DNA of 64,000 nucleotides. Origin: Datisca glomerata (lineage: Eukaryota > Streptophyta > Magnoliopsida > Cucurbitales > Datiscaceae). The DNA is taken from positions 682,001 through 746,000 of the forward strand of contig QANY01005060.1 of NCBI GenBank assembly GCA_003255025.1, read 5' to 3'. The first letter of the stretch is position 1. Every line of letters begins with the position of its first letter. Positions 34,809 to 46,395 of the stretch are shown here, one piece after another. The translations under genes and the position numbers were made by a program. A model generated the notes under the pieces. It worked only from the letters and a program-made list of their open reading frames with translations, made no database searches and was not told the origin of the DNA.

Positions 34809-35597
34809 GGGAGAACTACAAGAATGGCCCATTTGGGCAATTCCTGTAGCAAAATGTCTCCTTTTATTTTTAATTATAGGAATTGCCCGCTTTTAATAAG
34901 AAAAGTAGGAGGATGTGTAGTCATTTACCATTAAACCTTTAATGAAAATGGCCAAAAATGCGCTACAGTATGCGTGCAGTGACCCCACGCGCGTGCTGTA
35001 GCGCGGGTGACACGTGAATTCTGTTGAAAAGAAGTTATGCGCATGATATATAAATTAGATATTTATGGTATCGAATTTTGATACACATCGTCTTGCAATT
35101 TTCTGAAAAAAAAATTGCAAGATTCATCAAGAAACCTAAAAAACCACACAAAAAACTAGAAAACTCACGCAAAAAAGACTAGAAAAATCTCAGATTCAAT
35201 AAATAATCAGAAAAAACCTTATATCGAATAACGAAATACTAACAACACATTAATTTCTATGCAAACAACCAATTTTAACCTAACAACGCACTAATAGTTA
35301 ATTTTATAATTTTTTTCTAAAAACTCAAAGAAGAACAGTGAGGGAGGGAGGAAGGTCGCCGACCAACAACACGCAGCAAGGAAAATAGAGACATATTGAC
35401 GACGAGCAGGCGACGGTGAGCATTAAGTTGCGGACGTTCTTTGGAGAAGACATAACTACTGTTCAAAACTTTAGAGGTCAAACTATGTGAGGAAGACAAG
35501 GGTATAAAGGAAAAAAATTTCAAACTCAATGTCACTTGTTAAAAAATGATCATATCTGCAATATTAAAAAAATGACATTTATATAGAGTTACCCTCT
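34808..35597. mobile_element. Second non-autonomous TIR element, adjacent
   Basis: The left end TAGGGAGAACTACAAGAATG and the inverse of the right end (GAGGGTAACTCTATATAAATG) are diverged inverted repeats. The right side shares ATCATATCTGCAATATTA and AAAAAATGACATTT with 25255-25310. Near the left lies a GC-rich hairpin: GCGCTACAG (34960-34968) pairs with CTGTAGCGC (34996-35004). No coding sequence is supported. Confidence 0.5.
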
Positions 35598-35953
35598 AAA
35601 AATAGTAAATATGCAATTTTTCCTACTACCTAGTTTTCCCTTTGAGAATCTAGGAGCCCGGCCCAGTAAAAGAGCAAGGAAGAGGGGAGCAAGGAAGAGA
35701 GTGGGCCAGACCCGAAAACTCCCCCCCAAGGCCGCTGCCCTTTGTCCGCTGGATCCCTGTCGTCTGAAGATGAGTTTTTTTTTTGTTTTTTTCCTTTTGC
35801 TTCCATTTAATCTTTCAGTCGCAGGCACTGTATAAGGTCGAAACTGCCCCTGTCTGGTTAAATTCCGGCCACCGGCTTCGTCAGCTAAGTCCTTTCCGTT
35901 CTATCTTTACCCTGACTCGACTCGATTTGAACTCAAACTTCTAATTCTGTGCG
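35598..35953 (+). promoter_or_regulatory. Promoter/5' UTR region of the SKIP31-like gene
   Basis: Non-repetitive, GC-richer DNA between the TIR element and the start codon. A possible TATA-like TATAAGG lies near 35831, about 120 bp before the ATG, and a poly-T stretch lies at about 35773-35782. The transcription start cannot be fixed from sequence alone. A transposon end lies within ~360 bp of the start codon. Confidence 0.35.
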
Positions 35954-38463
35954 ATGACTGTCTCAGAAGACGAGGACGAGTATTTGGCTCATTTCCTTGA
36001 ATCGGAGGTCCTCTCTGAGGTCTCCGACCAGGTGCAATTCATCATTATAGCACTTAATTTATCTGATTAATGCATTTTTTTCCTGATAAAAAGTGATGTT
36101 TGTCTGATTCCTTCGTTTTTTGTCCTGAATAATTTTTTTTACCTAGTATAGCTTTCAATTTGGTTCTTTCAATCCTGAAAGTCTTTCTGTTTTTTGTGAG
36201 GATTTTTCAGTAGTTGTGCGGATTAGTAGATTTGATTAAAAGAAGTCACAATAGAATTTAATCTTAAGGTGGGTTTATGCCCACAAAAAAGATATCTTAT
36301 TTCCTCTGAAAATAGCAGTGAATTCCCAGTGTTTTGGGTAATCGGGGTAATTTTTATTAACCTCCCCTTGTATGAGATTGTAAAGAAGAAGACTTTGTAT
36401 ATGTAGGACGAAGCGAAGGAAGAGGAAATACCAAAACCGAAGAGATTGCGTATAGAGAAGAATGTTAATGACGATGAGCAAAAGAAGGAAACTTCCTTTA
36501 CGTCTTCATCGTTTCATTGGAAGAAAGACGTTTTCAAGAGGATTGAGACAGGAATTTTCAGTAAAATTCCTCCTGAGCTTTTTCCTCATATCCTGAAATT
36601 CCTCTCTTCCGAGGTAAACTCTACCCTCACGCACAAGCACATGCACACACCCGCACACACGTCATTCATTTAATTACCATATAATTTAGTATCTAAACTG
36701 CGATGTGCCTGGCTTCTAGGATCTGTTTGCCTGCTCACTGGTGTGTCGATTTCTCAACTATGCAGCATCTGATGAATCCTTATGGCGTCGATTGTGAGCT
36801 TATTACCGTTCTATTAATTATTGTTGTTTATATGAACTTGCACTTGAATTCACTTTTACAGTACAGTATATATTATAGTGCATAAGAAGTCTCTTAGTTT
36901 GCTTTCTGTACCACCATTATTTTCATGCAAATTAATTTTCAGCAAATGATGTCACCTTATGCTAATTTGGATCCTTTTGAATAGCTTGGATACTGACGTG
37001 TGGCTAGATTGAAACTATGTATGTGTGCTTCATGTCCATTTCTATGGTCACGCTTATACTCATTTGCGCTTCTTAATTTGCAGATACTGTCTCCGATGGG
37101 GTCTATTGCCTCCTACAAAGAAGCTGCGTGAATGCCCATGGAAAAAGCTCTATGTTCAGGTATTTTACTTCTGAACTTACATGAGGAGGCTTTAGATCAT
37201 TGCTTTTCATCTTACTTGTGGGTTGGGGAAAAGACGGGTGGTTACAAAAAGAGTGAACTACTTAGATATTAGAGGCCATTTAACGCTTCTTCTCTTCAGT
37301 TTTACTCATGGCGTAAAAGTTTCATTTTTCTTTTAAATTTTTTCTCACAGCGCGATGAAGAGGACATGGTTGAACTTGTTAGGAATTGCTCATCTGAATT
37401 TAAGGAGTACTATATCCAAATGCAAGCAGCTAAGAGAAGCCAGGCACCTCTTCCTTCGCAGGTAAGAAGTGTTTCTCTATGCATTTTGATCATCTAATGG
37501 TCATGTTTACACGATATGGATTCAGACCAGGGGATGACTGCTTCATCCCTGATTTTCTTTGGAGGCTCTTTTGTTAATAGATTGTTAACTGATATAGGTG
37601 AATGATGACCAAATAATCCTTGACAAGACAGTGGCTGATCAAGTGCTGATTTGGAAAAGCAGCAAGGGCCTGATTGATAAAGTGGTTACTGATCACGCTT
37701 GTTCTGGAGAAACATGTTCGTACTACCAAATTGGAGATGTTTTTGTTTGTGAGAAGACGGGACTTGTTCATGGTAGGAAATGTTACAACATTGGCAATTT
37801 GTTTGTTAATGTTGTGAGAAGACCGGAGGTTTTGCTTATTCAGTTAATTTTGTTATGTTTGTTTTTCCAGTATGTGATGACACATGCAGAGAAGTTATTA
37901 TGGACCCGACCAATGAGCTTTTGGTTTGTACAATATCTGGCCACTGCTTTGATAGGCTACTTTCGCCAGCTGAAATGGATCCAGATGCTGTGAGTCCATT
38001 ACTTCTCCAGTTTAATGTCGTTCTTACAGCCGTTGACAATTTATATACTGGTTTCTCAATGAACTCCACCATGTTTATAGAAGTATAGCCTTATAGACTT
38101 ATGATTATCAACTTTGAGGTTTTAGAACATCTTTTCATATGTTTAGTCATTCGATGCTAGCCAAGTTTTTGAAACAATATACACTTGTAGTGAAGCGATA
38201 AAACCCTTGTTTTATCACTTTTTTTTTTGAAATATCAGGAACAGCAACAGGGTTGTGTTACAGATGAGGCAGAACCATTCATGGGATCTGGCCGTTTTGG
38301 TAGTAACCGTTTTCTGATACTCATTTTCTTTTTTAACCATAATAATCTGTGAAACTCTTTAGTTAACGCGTCTCATTACGACATATGTGCAGCACGAGCT
38401 TATTCACTGGGGTATAACTGTGCTGATGAGAAAGAGCTAGAAGCTGCTTTGAGATTTTGCTGA
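35954..38463 (+). CDS. SKIP31: F-box protein SKIP31, nine exons, 323 aa
   Basis: Exons by GT-AG splicing: 35954-36031, 36407-36613, 36720-36793, 37084-37159, 37351-37461, 37598-37772, 37871-37989, 38239-38299, 38393-38463. They sum to 972 nt with no internal stop and end at TGA 38461. The protein starts [20 protein letters not shown], has a nuclear-signal-like [10 protein letters not shown], and an F-box from about residue 80 ([19 protein letters not shown]) to about 120. It continues with [30 protein letters not shown], a Cys-rich part ([41 protein letters not shown]) and ends [20 protein letters not shown]. This closely matches Arabidopsis SKIP31, an SKP1-interacting substrate receptor of SCF ubiquitin ligases; the role is family knowledge. 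The 323 aa is close to the usual length. It appears intact. Confidence 0.93.
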
Positions 38464-38749
38464 TACAAAAATAGTGACTATTATTGTACTTGGGGCATAT
38501 TTAAGAAGGGAAGCAACATGTAGCTAGTTATCATTCAATTCTTATCCCACCTTACGCTTATATCTATGACATAGCTCTCTGTAATGTTTTTTGTGTTTTG
38601 TTACGTCTCTTCATGCTATATTCTGCTCATTTAAAAGTACATTGCAGGTTAGAATGGCAGGAAAAGTACAGTTAAAATATGTGCTATTATTCATTGTGTC
38701 ATCATGTCTGATGGATTGCCTTACCTTTGGCCGTCTAGACTGAGTGTAC
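38464..38749 (+). other. 3' UTR/downstream region of SKIP31
   Basis: AT-rich non-coding sequence directly after the stop codon. It ends where a TIR-type repeat begins. No clear poly(A) signal could be singled out. Confidence 0.5.
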
Positions 38750-39438
38750 CTGTATTTTCAAGGCGCAACGCGCACTCTAAGGTGACAACCTTCTTGATCA
38801 CCTGGAGGTGAGAGGTGTTAGAATGACGTCACTTGATCGAAGAAAGGCACAATGTATATGTATATAGGAAAATTAGTATTATAGACTACACATCAAAATT
38901 ATATAGATAACAAAGCAGTAAATTGAGAAAATAAATAGATAATTTAATAGGCACGTCGTATACTGTGAAGAGTACAAGTTTAAAAGTAAAAAATAATAGT
39001 TAAAAATATATATTATTGTCTATTTTAAATCAATAATAGTTGTACTTGTTATTGGAACAATAAGCCTATAACTATCTACTAATAAAATCTTATAAATTTA
39101 AAAACACTAAATGGGTAAAAGTAAAAGTTAGTTGTCTTCCCACTAAAAGTAAATGCTAGTTGTCCCCCCCAACTATCTTCCAATAAAATGAAGACACCTC
39201 ACACAAGTCACCTTTTCTCCTTCTTCTTCATTCCAGAGACCTTCAAACCCATTTTTCTTCCATAGTCTTTAGATTCAGTCTTGTCTCCTTTAGAAAAATC
39301 AGGTGAGTTCAAGCAGGCGCTCGCCTGGGCTTATTGACGCATAACGCAAGGCGCAAAAATGGCGAGCAAGGAGCTGCCATGGCTACTCGTCGAGTCTCTC
39401 GCCATAGGTGAGCGCTTGGCTGCGCCTTGAAAACACTG
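38750..39438. mobile_element. Degenerate TIR element with TTTTCAAGGCGCA ends
   Basis: The left end TGTATTTTCAAGGCGCAACG is mirrored at the right by TGCGCCTTGAAAACACTG. About 690 bp, with no coding region. GC-rich GGCGC-containing text near both ends (39316-39435 includes CAGGCGCTCGCCTG and GTGAGCGCTTGGCTGCGCC) contrasts with AT-rich surroundings. The CAGTG terminus suggests a hAT-like family. No intact 8-bp duplication seen. Confidence 0.5.
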
Positions 39439-42130
39439 CATAGAATTCAGGGCCCTACTTGAGCAATCGGTATGGTTCTGGTACACGTGCTACCTAGCTT
39501 AAATCTTAACCTCGTTTGTTTTCGCGCTATTCGCCATGAGATTCATGTCGTAATATTCTTACAATTGAATTATCACATTTGTTTGGAATAATTTTTAAAT
39601 TGTGATGTAATATTAATTTGTATGCAATCCTAATTTGTAACTTGTTAAAGCAATTGAATTGCAGCAGAAAATGAGAGCAACCCTAATTTACAATGCAATA
39701 ACAATTTTGATAGCACATGAAGTATACGTATTATTATTATAAGAATAATGTAACATGAGTAAAAGTTATATAATAAATTTTTATTAATTTCACTAAAAGA
39801 ACTTTATTAAAGTTTAGTCTAACATCATAAATTTAATTAAATGCTAATCAAACATAGTTAAAATTAATGTTAAAAGTGCAAATCAAAATGATATTTTAGC
39901 ACAATATAATTGAAATGATATTTCAGTAAAGTTGGATATGTTGGTCTCTCATTGTGTCATGTGTCAATTTCTATCAATTTTAATCATGTCACATGCCGTA
40001 ATATATTTAATAAGTTTACATTAAATATGTTGCTATATTAAACACATAAAAAATATTATAATTAATGCATCACATTAGTTTATTTCTATTGCAACAAATA
40101 ATTTAGTGTGAATTTCTTGCATTGTGAAGAGAAAATATTTTATAAAATTTAGTTATTCATTTTTATTAAAACGAACATGTTAAAAATATAAATTAAATCT
40201 TATTTATTTTTATTTATTCACCTGTATACATATAAAATTATGAAAATTTAATATTATTCACCTGTATAAACTTATTTTAAATATGTTTTTCTTAAAAGTA
40301 ATTGTTAATATGTTATTATAATAAAGCTACAACAATAGTCACTGTGCGGTTTATATTTAAAATAAGTTTATAAAATATTTGGTAAATTACAAAGACGTGA
40401 AATGATTGAAATTATACAAAAGTTAAGAGTTTATAGATATTTTTGTACATCATAGTAGTAATGTTATTTTTAATAAATTTAGATTTTGAAATGATTTTGA
40501 TTTTGATTTATTTTTAATCTATAATCCAATTAATAATTCTATTTTATTCAACTCAACAAGTTTGAAAAATATATTTTTATAATTTAAATATTTTTATAAT
40601 CATTACAAGTCACAATAAAATTCAACCACACATCACTACATACAATTCATACGTTTTATACCCTCTTTTACAACTTAAAACAATAAATATAATTAATAGA
40701 TAATTATGCTATAGAATAAATTAACAGCCTCTAAACCATTCTAAGACCATTGTCGGTTGATCTGACCTTTCTCAAAAATTAAATAATCATAAATTTGATG
40801 GAACCCAAGAGTTTATTCCGTTATTTTTACTTATCAATTAAAAGACCATAGAGAAAAATACCATAAATACATCTAGTTTTAGCTTCTTGGTTTGCATTTT
40901 AGCTTTCAATTTTTTAAGCTACTTTCATTTTATTTAGTTTGATTTGATTTGGGGCTCTTCGGTAAGTTATTTATTGTTCATTTGTTCTTACATTACTTCT
41001 CATCTCATATAAATATGCAACAACTTAGTTTACTCAAATTAAATATTATTCATTGTGTTGTTTTTTTCTCAATCTTAAAATACTTCCCAAAATTGATTTT
41101 ATATATGTTAACAACTTCGAAAGAAAATGAAAAGAATGAATAAATTGACATCTTAAATGTAAGAACAAATCTAAGTGTGGAGCATTTTTGAATGTGTCAA
41201 AAAACACCACAAACTAGTTGAGAATTTTATGTAAAAAGAAATTATTTTGTAATAATCGGAGACGATACACCATTGGAATTGTCAAAAAACGTGTGGAGCA
41301 TTTGTGCATTCCTTCGAAAAAATAAAATTAAAAAAAAAACAGAGCAACCAATAAAGTTTGATGACATGCCCAAAATTGTTCATCCGCAATTTTGCGTTTA
41401 CTTAAATTTTTTTTCCATCATAACAGATTCTCATTGAACAATTCAAGGGGTCTGAACCTTCAGAGTGCATTAAAATTATATTTTTTTGGGATGGATATAT
41501 ACTTCCACTAAAATGTGTACAAATACAATGCATACTCCAGATATATAAATAGTTATATAGTGTGGGATGGCACGAACCCACAGAAGCAAAACAAACAGCC
41601 CTAAACTACAACATAGAGGAGCCAAACACGACAAACTTATCACACTGAGGGGTGAAACGTTACGGAGCGAGGACTAAACCAGAGAGGTACACGTAAAATT
41701 AACCAAATCATGAGCATTTAACAGTCATACAGAGCTAAATACAAGCAAAATAACAATAAACTTACGCAGAGTCTTCCACAAGGTCTGACAGACGACCTTA
41801 AACGCACACACCGAGTTACACAACGTCAAAACATCGAGAAATGGACCCTGAAAGGGACACTAAAACCCAACTCGGAGCAGCGATTAAGCAACACTTGGCG
41901 ACAGGGACACACGACCTCACCAGAATTACCCTCAACAGTAGTTGAATCTTCACCATGCCTGGTTTAACACAGGCGCAACTCGACATCAAAGCCGAGCCGA
42001 GACTCGAGCACCCAAGCAGTTACATAAACACGAACAAAATTATTAAGGTAATCTAGAAAATCAATATCGTTAAGGTAATCTAGAAAACTCATGCTTGACA
42101 ACTCTAAATCATTATTATATTTAGTTATTG
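39439..42130. other. Intergenic AT-rich DNA, partly unidentified repeat
   Basis: 39439-41480 is very AT-rich with no gene or clear repeat. 41560-42060 is GC-richer and reads like decayed repeat sequence (minus strand pieces such as WVLESRLGFDVELRLC), but no family was recognised. Confidence 0.4.
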
Positions 42131-42633
42131 CATCAACCAGGGACGGAGCCAAAAAATTTAGTTCTGTGAGGGTGCTTTCTTTTAAAGCATAGTATACTTT
42201 TCAAGGTATATTTTTAAATTATTTTACAGTATTTTTTTGCGGTATACTTTTTGCAATATCTTTTTCACAGTTTTTTTAAAAAATAATTATTTTGTGAATT
42301 ATCCGATACTATTTCATAACGTTTATCTACTTTATTATGTAGTTGGTTCTAAAAGGATACAAATAATCAATTTAAATGACAAATTTTAGCTTAAAATAAT
42401 CAAATTACTCAGAGTAATTCAAGAGTATTATATCGTCAATGAAGGAGGAAGGGAGAGAGATAGAGAGAGAACTGTCATGTGGGTAGAGTTTTTGATTTTC
42501 AAAAATATAAGAAGGCGTAATATTTATAAAATAAGATATCAAAATGAAAAAAAGCAATGGGGAGTTTATATTTCTTAAATACCACTAGAGTCATAATAAA
42601 AGAGAGCCTAAAATTAGAAAAATAGTATACTAA

Positions 42634-43190
42634 AGCCTTGTTTAGTTGTCAGTGCTGGACAATACTAAAAGACTGGACAATACTATTTGAGTATTGTCTC
42701 GCGTTTGGCTTGACAGCTTATCTGGATTAACTAATATGGTCAGACTAAATAGTACTCATATCATTGTATTAACTAATACGACCCTGATCACTAGGACTCA
42801 GTGGGACTAAGAGTAAAAAAATTCCTCGCTCTATTTCTCCTCTCTACCTCAGCTAGGATTTTTAAGGTTTGAATTTTGTTTTGATAGACTCTTTTTTCAC
42901 ATATTTATTTAATATTCAAATTTTATTTAAATAATTAAATGTAATTAGTAACATTGTGGAATGTATTGTCGACTTAAAAATATAATTTTTTTAATAATAT
43001 GTAGCTTCAGAGCCATGAAGGATGATTTTACAATACAGTACTATCATTTACAAACAGTGTCCAAGTAATACAATTTTTTTAATCGATACACCACTAAATA
43101 TTGGACTGCACTATTTAATCGAATACAATACAATAATACATTCAATCCGATAAATTTAATACAATATTACTATGAGTGCCAAACGAGTCC
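42634..43190. mobile_element. Tourist-like (PIF/Harbinger) MITE
   Basis: 557 bp flanked by TAA on both sides (42631-42633, 43191-43193). Inverted ends: left AGCCTTGTTTAGTTGTCAGT; right, read inward, GGACTCGTTTGGCACTCATA. The duplicated host repeat at 43335-43635 lacks it (the site near 43568 reads ACTAAAAGCC), so the insertion is directly visible. No transposase, as expected for a MITE. Confidence 0.72.
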
Positions 43191-43248
43191 TAAGATAAAA
43201 AAAAATTGAGAGGTCACGTGACCCACTAGAGCCAACGTGACATTGTCC

Positions 43249-43365
43249 TTACTCAGAGTAATTCAAGTCTGATAAATCAGAGTAATTCAAATTACTCAGA
43301 GTAATTCAAGTCTGATAAATCAGAGTAATTCAAATTACTCAGAGTAATTCAAGTCTATTTTATCC
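43249..43365. repeat. 43-bp tandem repeat, 2.7 copies
   Basis: Units start at 43249, 43292 and 43335. Each begins TTACTCAGAGTAATTCAAGT; the first two are identical over 43 bp. Each unit contains the self-complementary TTACTCAGAGTAA-like core and a second CAGAGTAATTCAAA half. Confidence 0.92.
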
Positions 43366-43991
43366 TCAATGAGGGAGGAAGAGAGATATAGAGAGAACTA
43401 TCAGCGGGTGGAGTTTTTTATTTAAAAAAATATAAGAAGGCGTATATTTATAAAATAAGAGATCAAACGAAAAAAAGAAGCAATAGAGAGTTTATATTCT
43501 ATAATAGCATTGGAGTCATGGTTTAATTTCAGTAAGGCAAAAAAAATAGCCTAATATTTAGAAAATTAATACACTAAAAGCCAAAAAAAACAAAAATTGA
43601 GGGGGTCAGGTGACCCCCACTAGGGCCAACGCGGTATCAACTACTGTACTTGAACTTTTATTTCTGTGTTTTTTTATATTGCACTTCTTAAAGCAAGAGA
43701 TCTCATTTGATTAATCTCATCTACAAAATTACTAAAAATCTCAACAGAGAACTTAAATTGTTCCTAAGCTAATTAAGAACACATATGATCTTTTGAAAAA
43801 TGATATGCAGTATCTTAGTGGTCAGTACGATTATGAGTTGGCGATAATGCAGTCTCACATTTGAGACGATAAATGAATATAAAAGAAAAATCTATTCAAA
43901 ATTATTATGTTGAATATCATAGTGATGTCACACATATATCATTACTTTTATTTTTAAGGCTAACAAGCCTATGAAGTTTCCTCCCATTCTA

Positions 43992-44260
43992 TCATTTCTT
44001 CTTCTTTCAACCTTCTTTGTGAATGACTTTATTAGATTTATTATTTATGAGATGTGCTACTTCTAATGATTAAGTTCCCACACATGCACTAACATGTTGT
44101 GAATTTAAGTCACTGCTCTCTTATTTCATCATTTCTTTTTTTCACCTTCATCGTTAATGACTATATTAGGTTTATTCTTGACGAGATGTGTTACTACTAA
44201 TGATGATTAAGTTTCCATACATATACTAACATATTATGAATTTCAGTCATGACTCTCTTA
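43992..44260. repeat. 137-bp tandem duplication
   Basis: TCATTTCTTC at 43992 and TCATTTCTTT at 44129 begin two similar units. Both contain GAGATGTGYTACT, TAATGATTAAGTT and CACTAACATGTTGTGAATTT-like text and end GACTCTCTT/GCTCTCTT. Non-coding. Confidence 0.8.
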
Positions 44261-45528
44261 ATACTGAATACTTGTATGAGAAAAGCATTTTAACTGGATG
44301 ACTTATCTGATTTCTTTTTGTCATGTCCTCCTCACTGACCCCAAAGAAGACTGTACTTCTATTACTATAAAATTCGTAAATGAAATAGTTAATGATGGTC
44401 TTATCATTATCCTTTTTACAGTAACGAATCATATGTATCGTACTTTTTTTGCCTGGTTATCATAAGAAAATATTGTTAAATCTTTTCAAAGAGAGAAAAG
44501 GTATTGAAGGAGCATTGAAAACATAAGGGGTCCTTGATATTAAGCCCGATACAAAGGTTGAAATAATAAATCTCTCAATTTTGAATTTCTCTTCAGCTCC
44601 ATGAGTTGTTTTACGTAAAAGGTAAAAATGCATGTAAGTACCTTGTGACCTAAGACACCCATAAAGAGCCGAGTTCGTAGAAAGATGTAGGATGGCTATT
44701 GATATATACACGATGGATGTGAAAATGAAAAATTAAGTCTTTATTAAGTTTCATATGATAAAGTGATATGTCAATTAATATTCGTCGTAATAATTTTACT
44801 AATAAAATAATTAATTTTTTATACAACTATTGATCAAATAAAACTTAGTCTAAAACTTTGTTAGAGATGGATTGTGATCACCTCTTATTTCATTAAACAA
44901 GTGACAATTATGTTACCTCTGATTCGTCCTTGAAAATATGCACAGCTCAAATCTAATAAAATTTAGGGTTACTTTCACTATGACCCCCTCAACTTTAATC
45001 ATTTTTTAGCTACACCCCCTCAACTTTGACCTCTTCTTTAAAACCTCTTCTTTAAAAGTCCTTTAACTTTCATAAACTATCAAAAACACCCCTTCCGTCA
45101 AAAATTCTATTCTCTCTGTTAAATAGGTCACATACAAATCACATGACCTTTAATGAAAAATGAAAGGACAACTTTACCATCCTTGATGTTAATATTTCTG
45201 AAAATAAAATAAAACAAAAACTAAACAAAACTAAAAACAATAAACAATAAAACAGAAGTTAAAACTAAAACTAAAAAGGATAAAAAGTGTTCTTAAAATA
45301 TTCTATGAAAATCAAACAAAAACTCTGGTGTTTCTTTTCTGAAACTAATAAAAAGCTAAACACGAACTAAGAAGATCGGAAATGACTGTCAGAAATTGAG
45401 AGACACTAACGCTAAAGCGATTAGCAATGAGCAACTTCTTTAGCTACTTGAGGGCAATGATGGGAAATCGCAGATCCTAAACAGGACGTCTAGTCATCAA
45501 CAATGCCACCAAATTCGGATAGATCCTC

Positions 45529-46239
45529 CTAATTAGAACTCAGCCCTTGAGTAAGATGTAAACATATTGATTCCACCATTGTGACACTAATATTCTCTTT
45601 GAGCGCAAGCGAAAGCCCCTCCCTCAAAGCCAGCCCTTCAACTATAGAGGGATGGAAAGAGCCCTGAATGTTGACGGCCAACGTGAAATGCGAAAACAAC
45701 CTCCCACGCCTCATTCCGAATCAGACCACCTAAGCCGCAACTCCCATTGTTCCCGGTAGCACCATCAACGTTCAACTTCAGACCACCACTGCTCGGCTTG
45801 ATCCAAGACCTGATACCTGGAACCGAGGAAGAGACACCACTAGAAAGGCTCCCATTGGCTTTGGAAAACTCCTCTTGGAAATTGTCCAACCAAATAGAAA
45901 TATTAATGAAATCTGAAGGGCAGTGATCATGAAGGGCTTTGTTCTTCAAAAACCAAATACCCCAGCAGAGCAAATCAAACCTGGATAAAACCTTGGAACT
46001 CAACTCCTCGCGGAACGCGGGAATAAATCTTTCTGCGGCCATAGTTGACATTTCTTAGGAAGGTGGGGAAGAAAAGCTTCTTTGTTCCAAACGTTAGCTG
46101 CAGTGGAGCAGAAGAACAACACATGAACTGTCGAGTCCATCCGACCATAAAAATGGCAGCAGTTGTCCTCCTTAATTTTCCGACACGCCAAATTAAGCCT
46201 CGAGGGGATGAAATCATATATGGACATCGAGAAGGGCAA
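45529..46239 (-). pseudogene. L1-type LINE C-terminal fragment (zf-RVT and RNase H-like domain)
   Basis: The minus strand from 46239 reads a zf-RVT-like end (NLACRKIKEDNCCHFYGRMD, HVLFFCSTAANVWN). In an overlapping frame it continues WGIWFLKNKALHDH, then SGGLKLNVDGATGNNGSCGL and GGLIRNEAWEVV, the start of the RVT_3 RNase H-like domain with its first Asp (NVDGA). After another shift it continues VEGLALREGLSLALKENI, with the usual Glu (VEGLALREGL). This is the 3' end of a plant L1 ORF2 or of a stand-alone RNase H-domain gene. It lies wholly inside the inverted arms of the TIR element. Frameshifted. Confidence 0.72.
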
Positions 46240-46395
46240 AATTATGTTTTATTCTTTTTTGTTCTAGTTTTAACTTTTGTTTTATTGTTGTCTTTTCTTT
46301 TCAGAAATACCAACATCGAGAAGGGAAAAGGCTCCGTTTAACTTTCATTAAAGGTCATATGCATTGCACATGATTAATTTGATAGAGAGAAAACG

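Larger units (their letters stand above)
42138..43635. mobile_element. hAT-like non-autonomous element, partly duplicated, with nested MITE
   Basis: The left end CAGGGACGGAGCC (42138-42150) and the right-hand text GGTCAGGTGACCCCCACTAG are typical of a common plant family ending in ...GGCTCCGYCCCTG, but the right terminus is missing after 43630. A segment at about 42400-43237 recurs at 43335-43635 (shared GGAGGAAG, GAGAGATA, GTGGAGTTTTT, TATAAGAAGGCGTA, CAATGRGGAGTTTATATT, GAGTCAT). The first copy holds a MITE. Between the copies is a 43-bp array. Confidence 0.55.
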
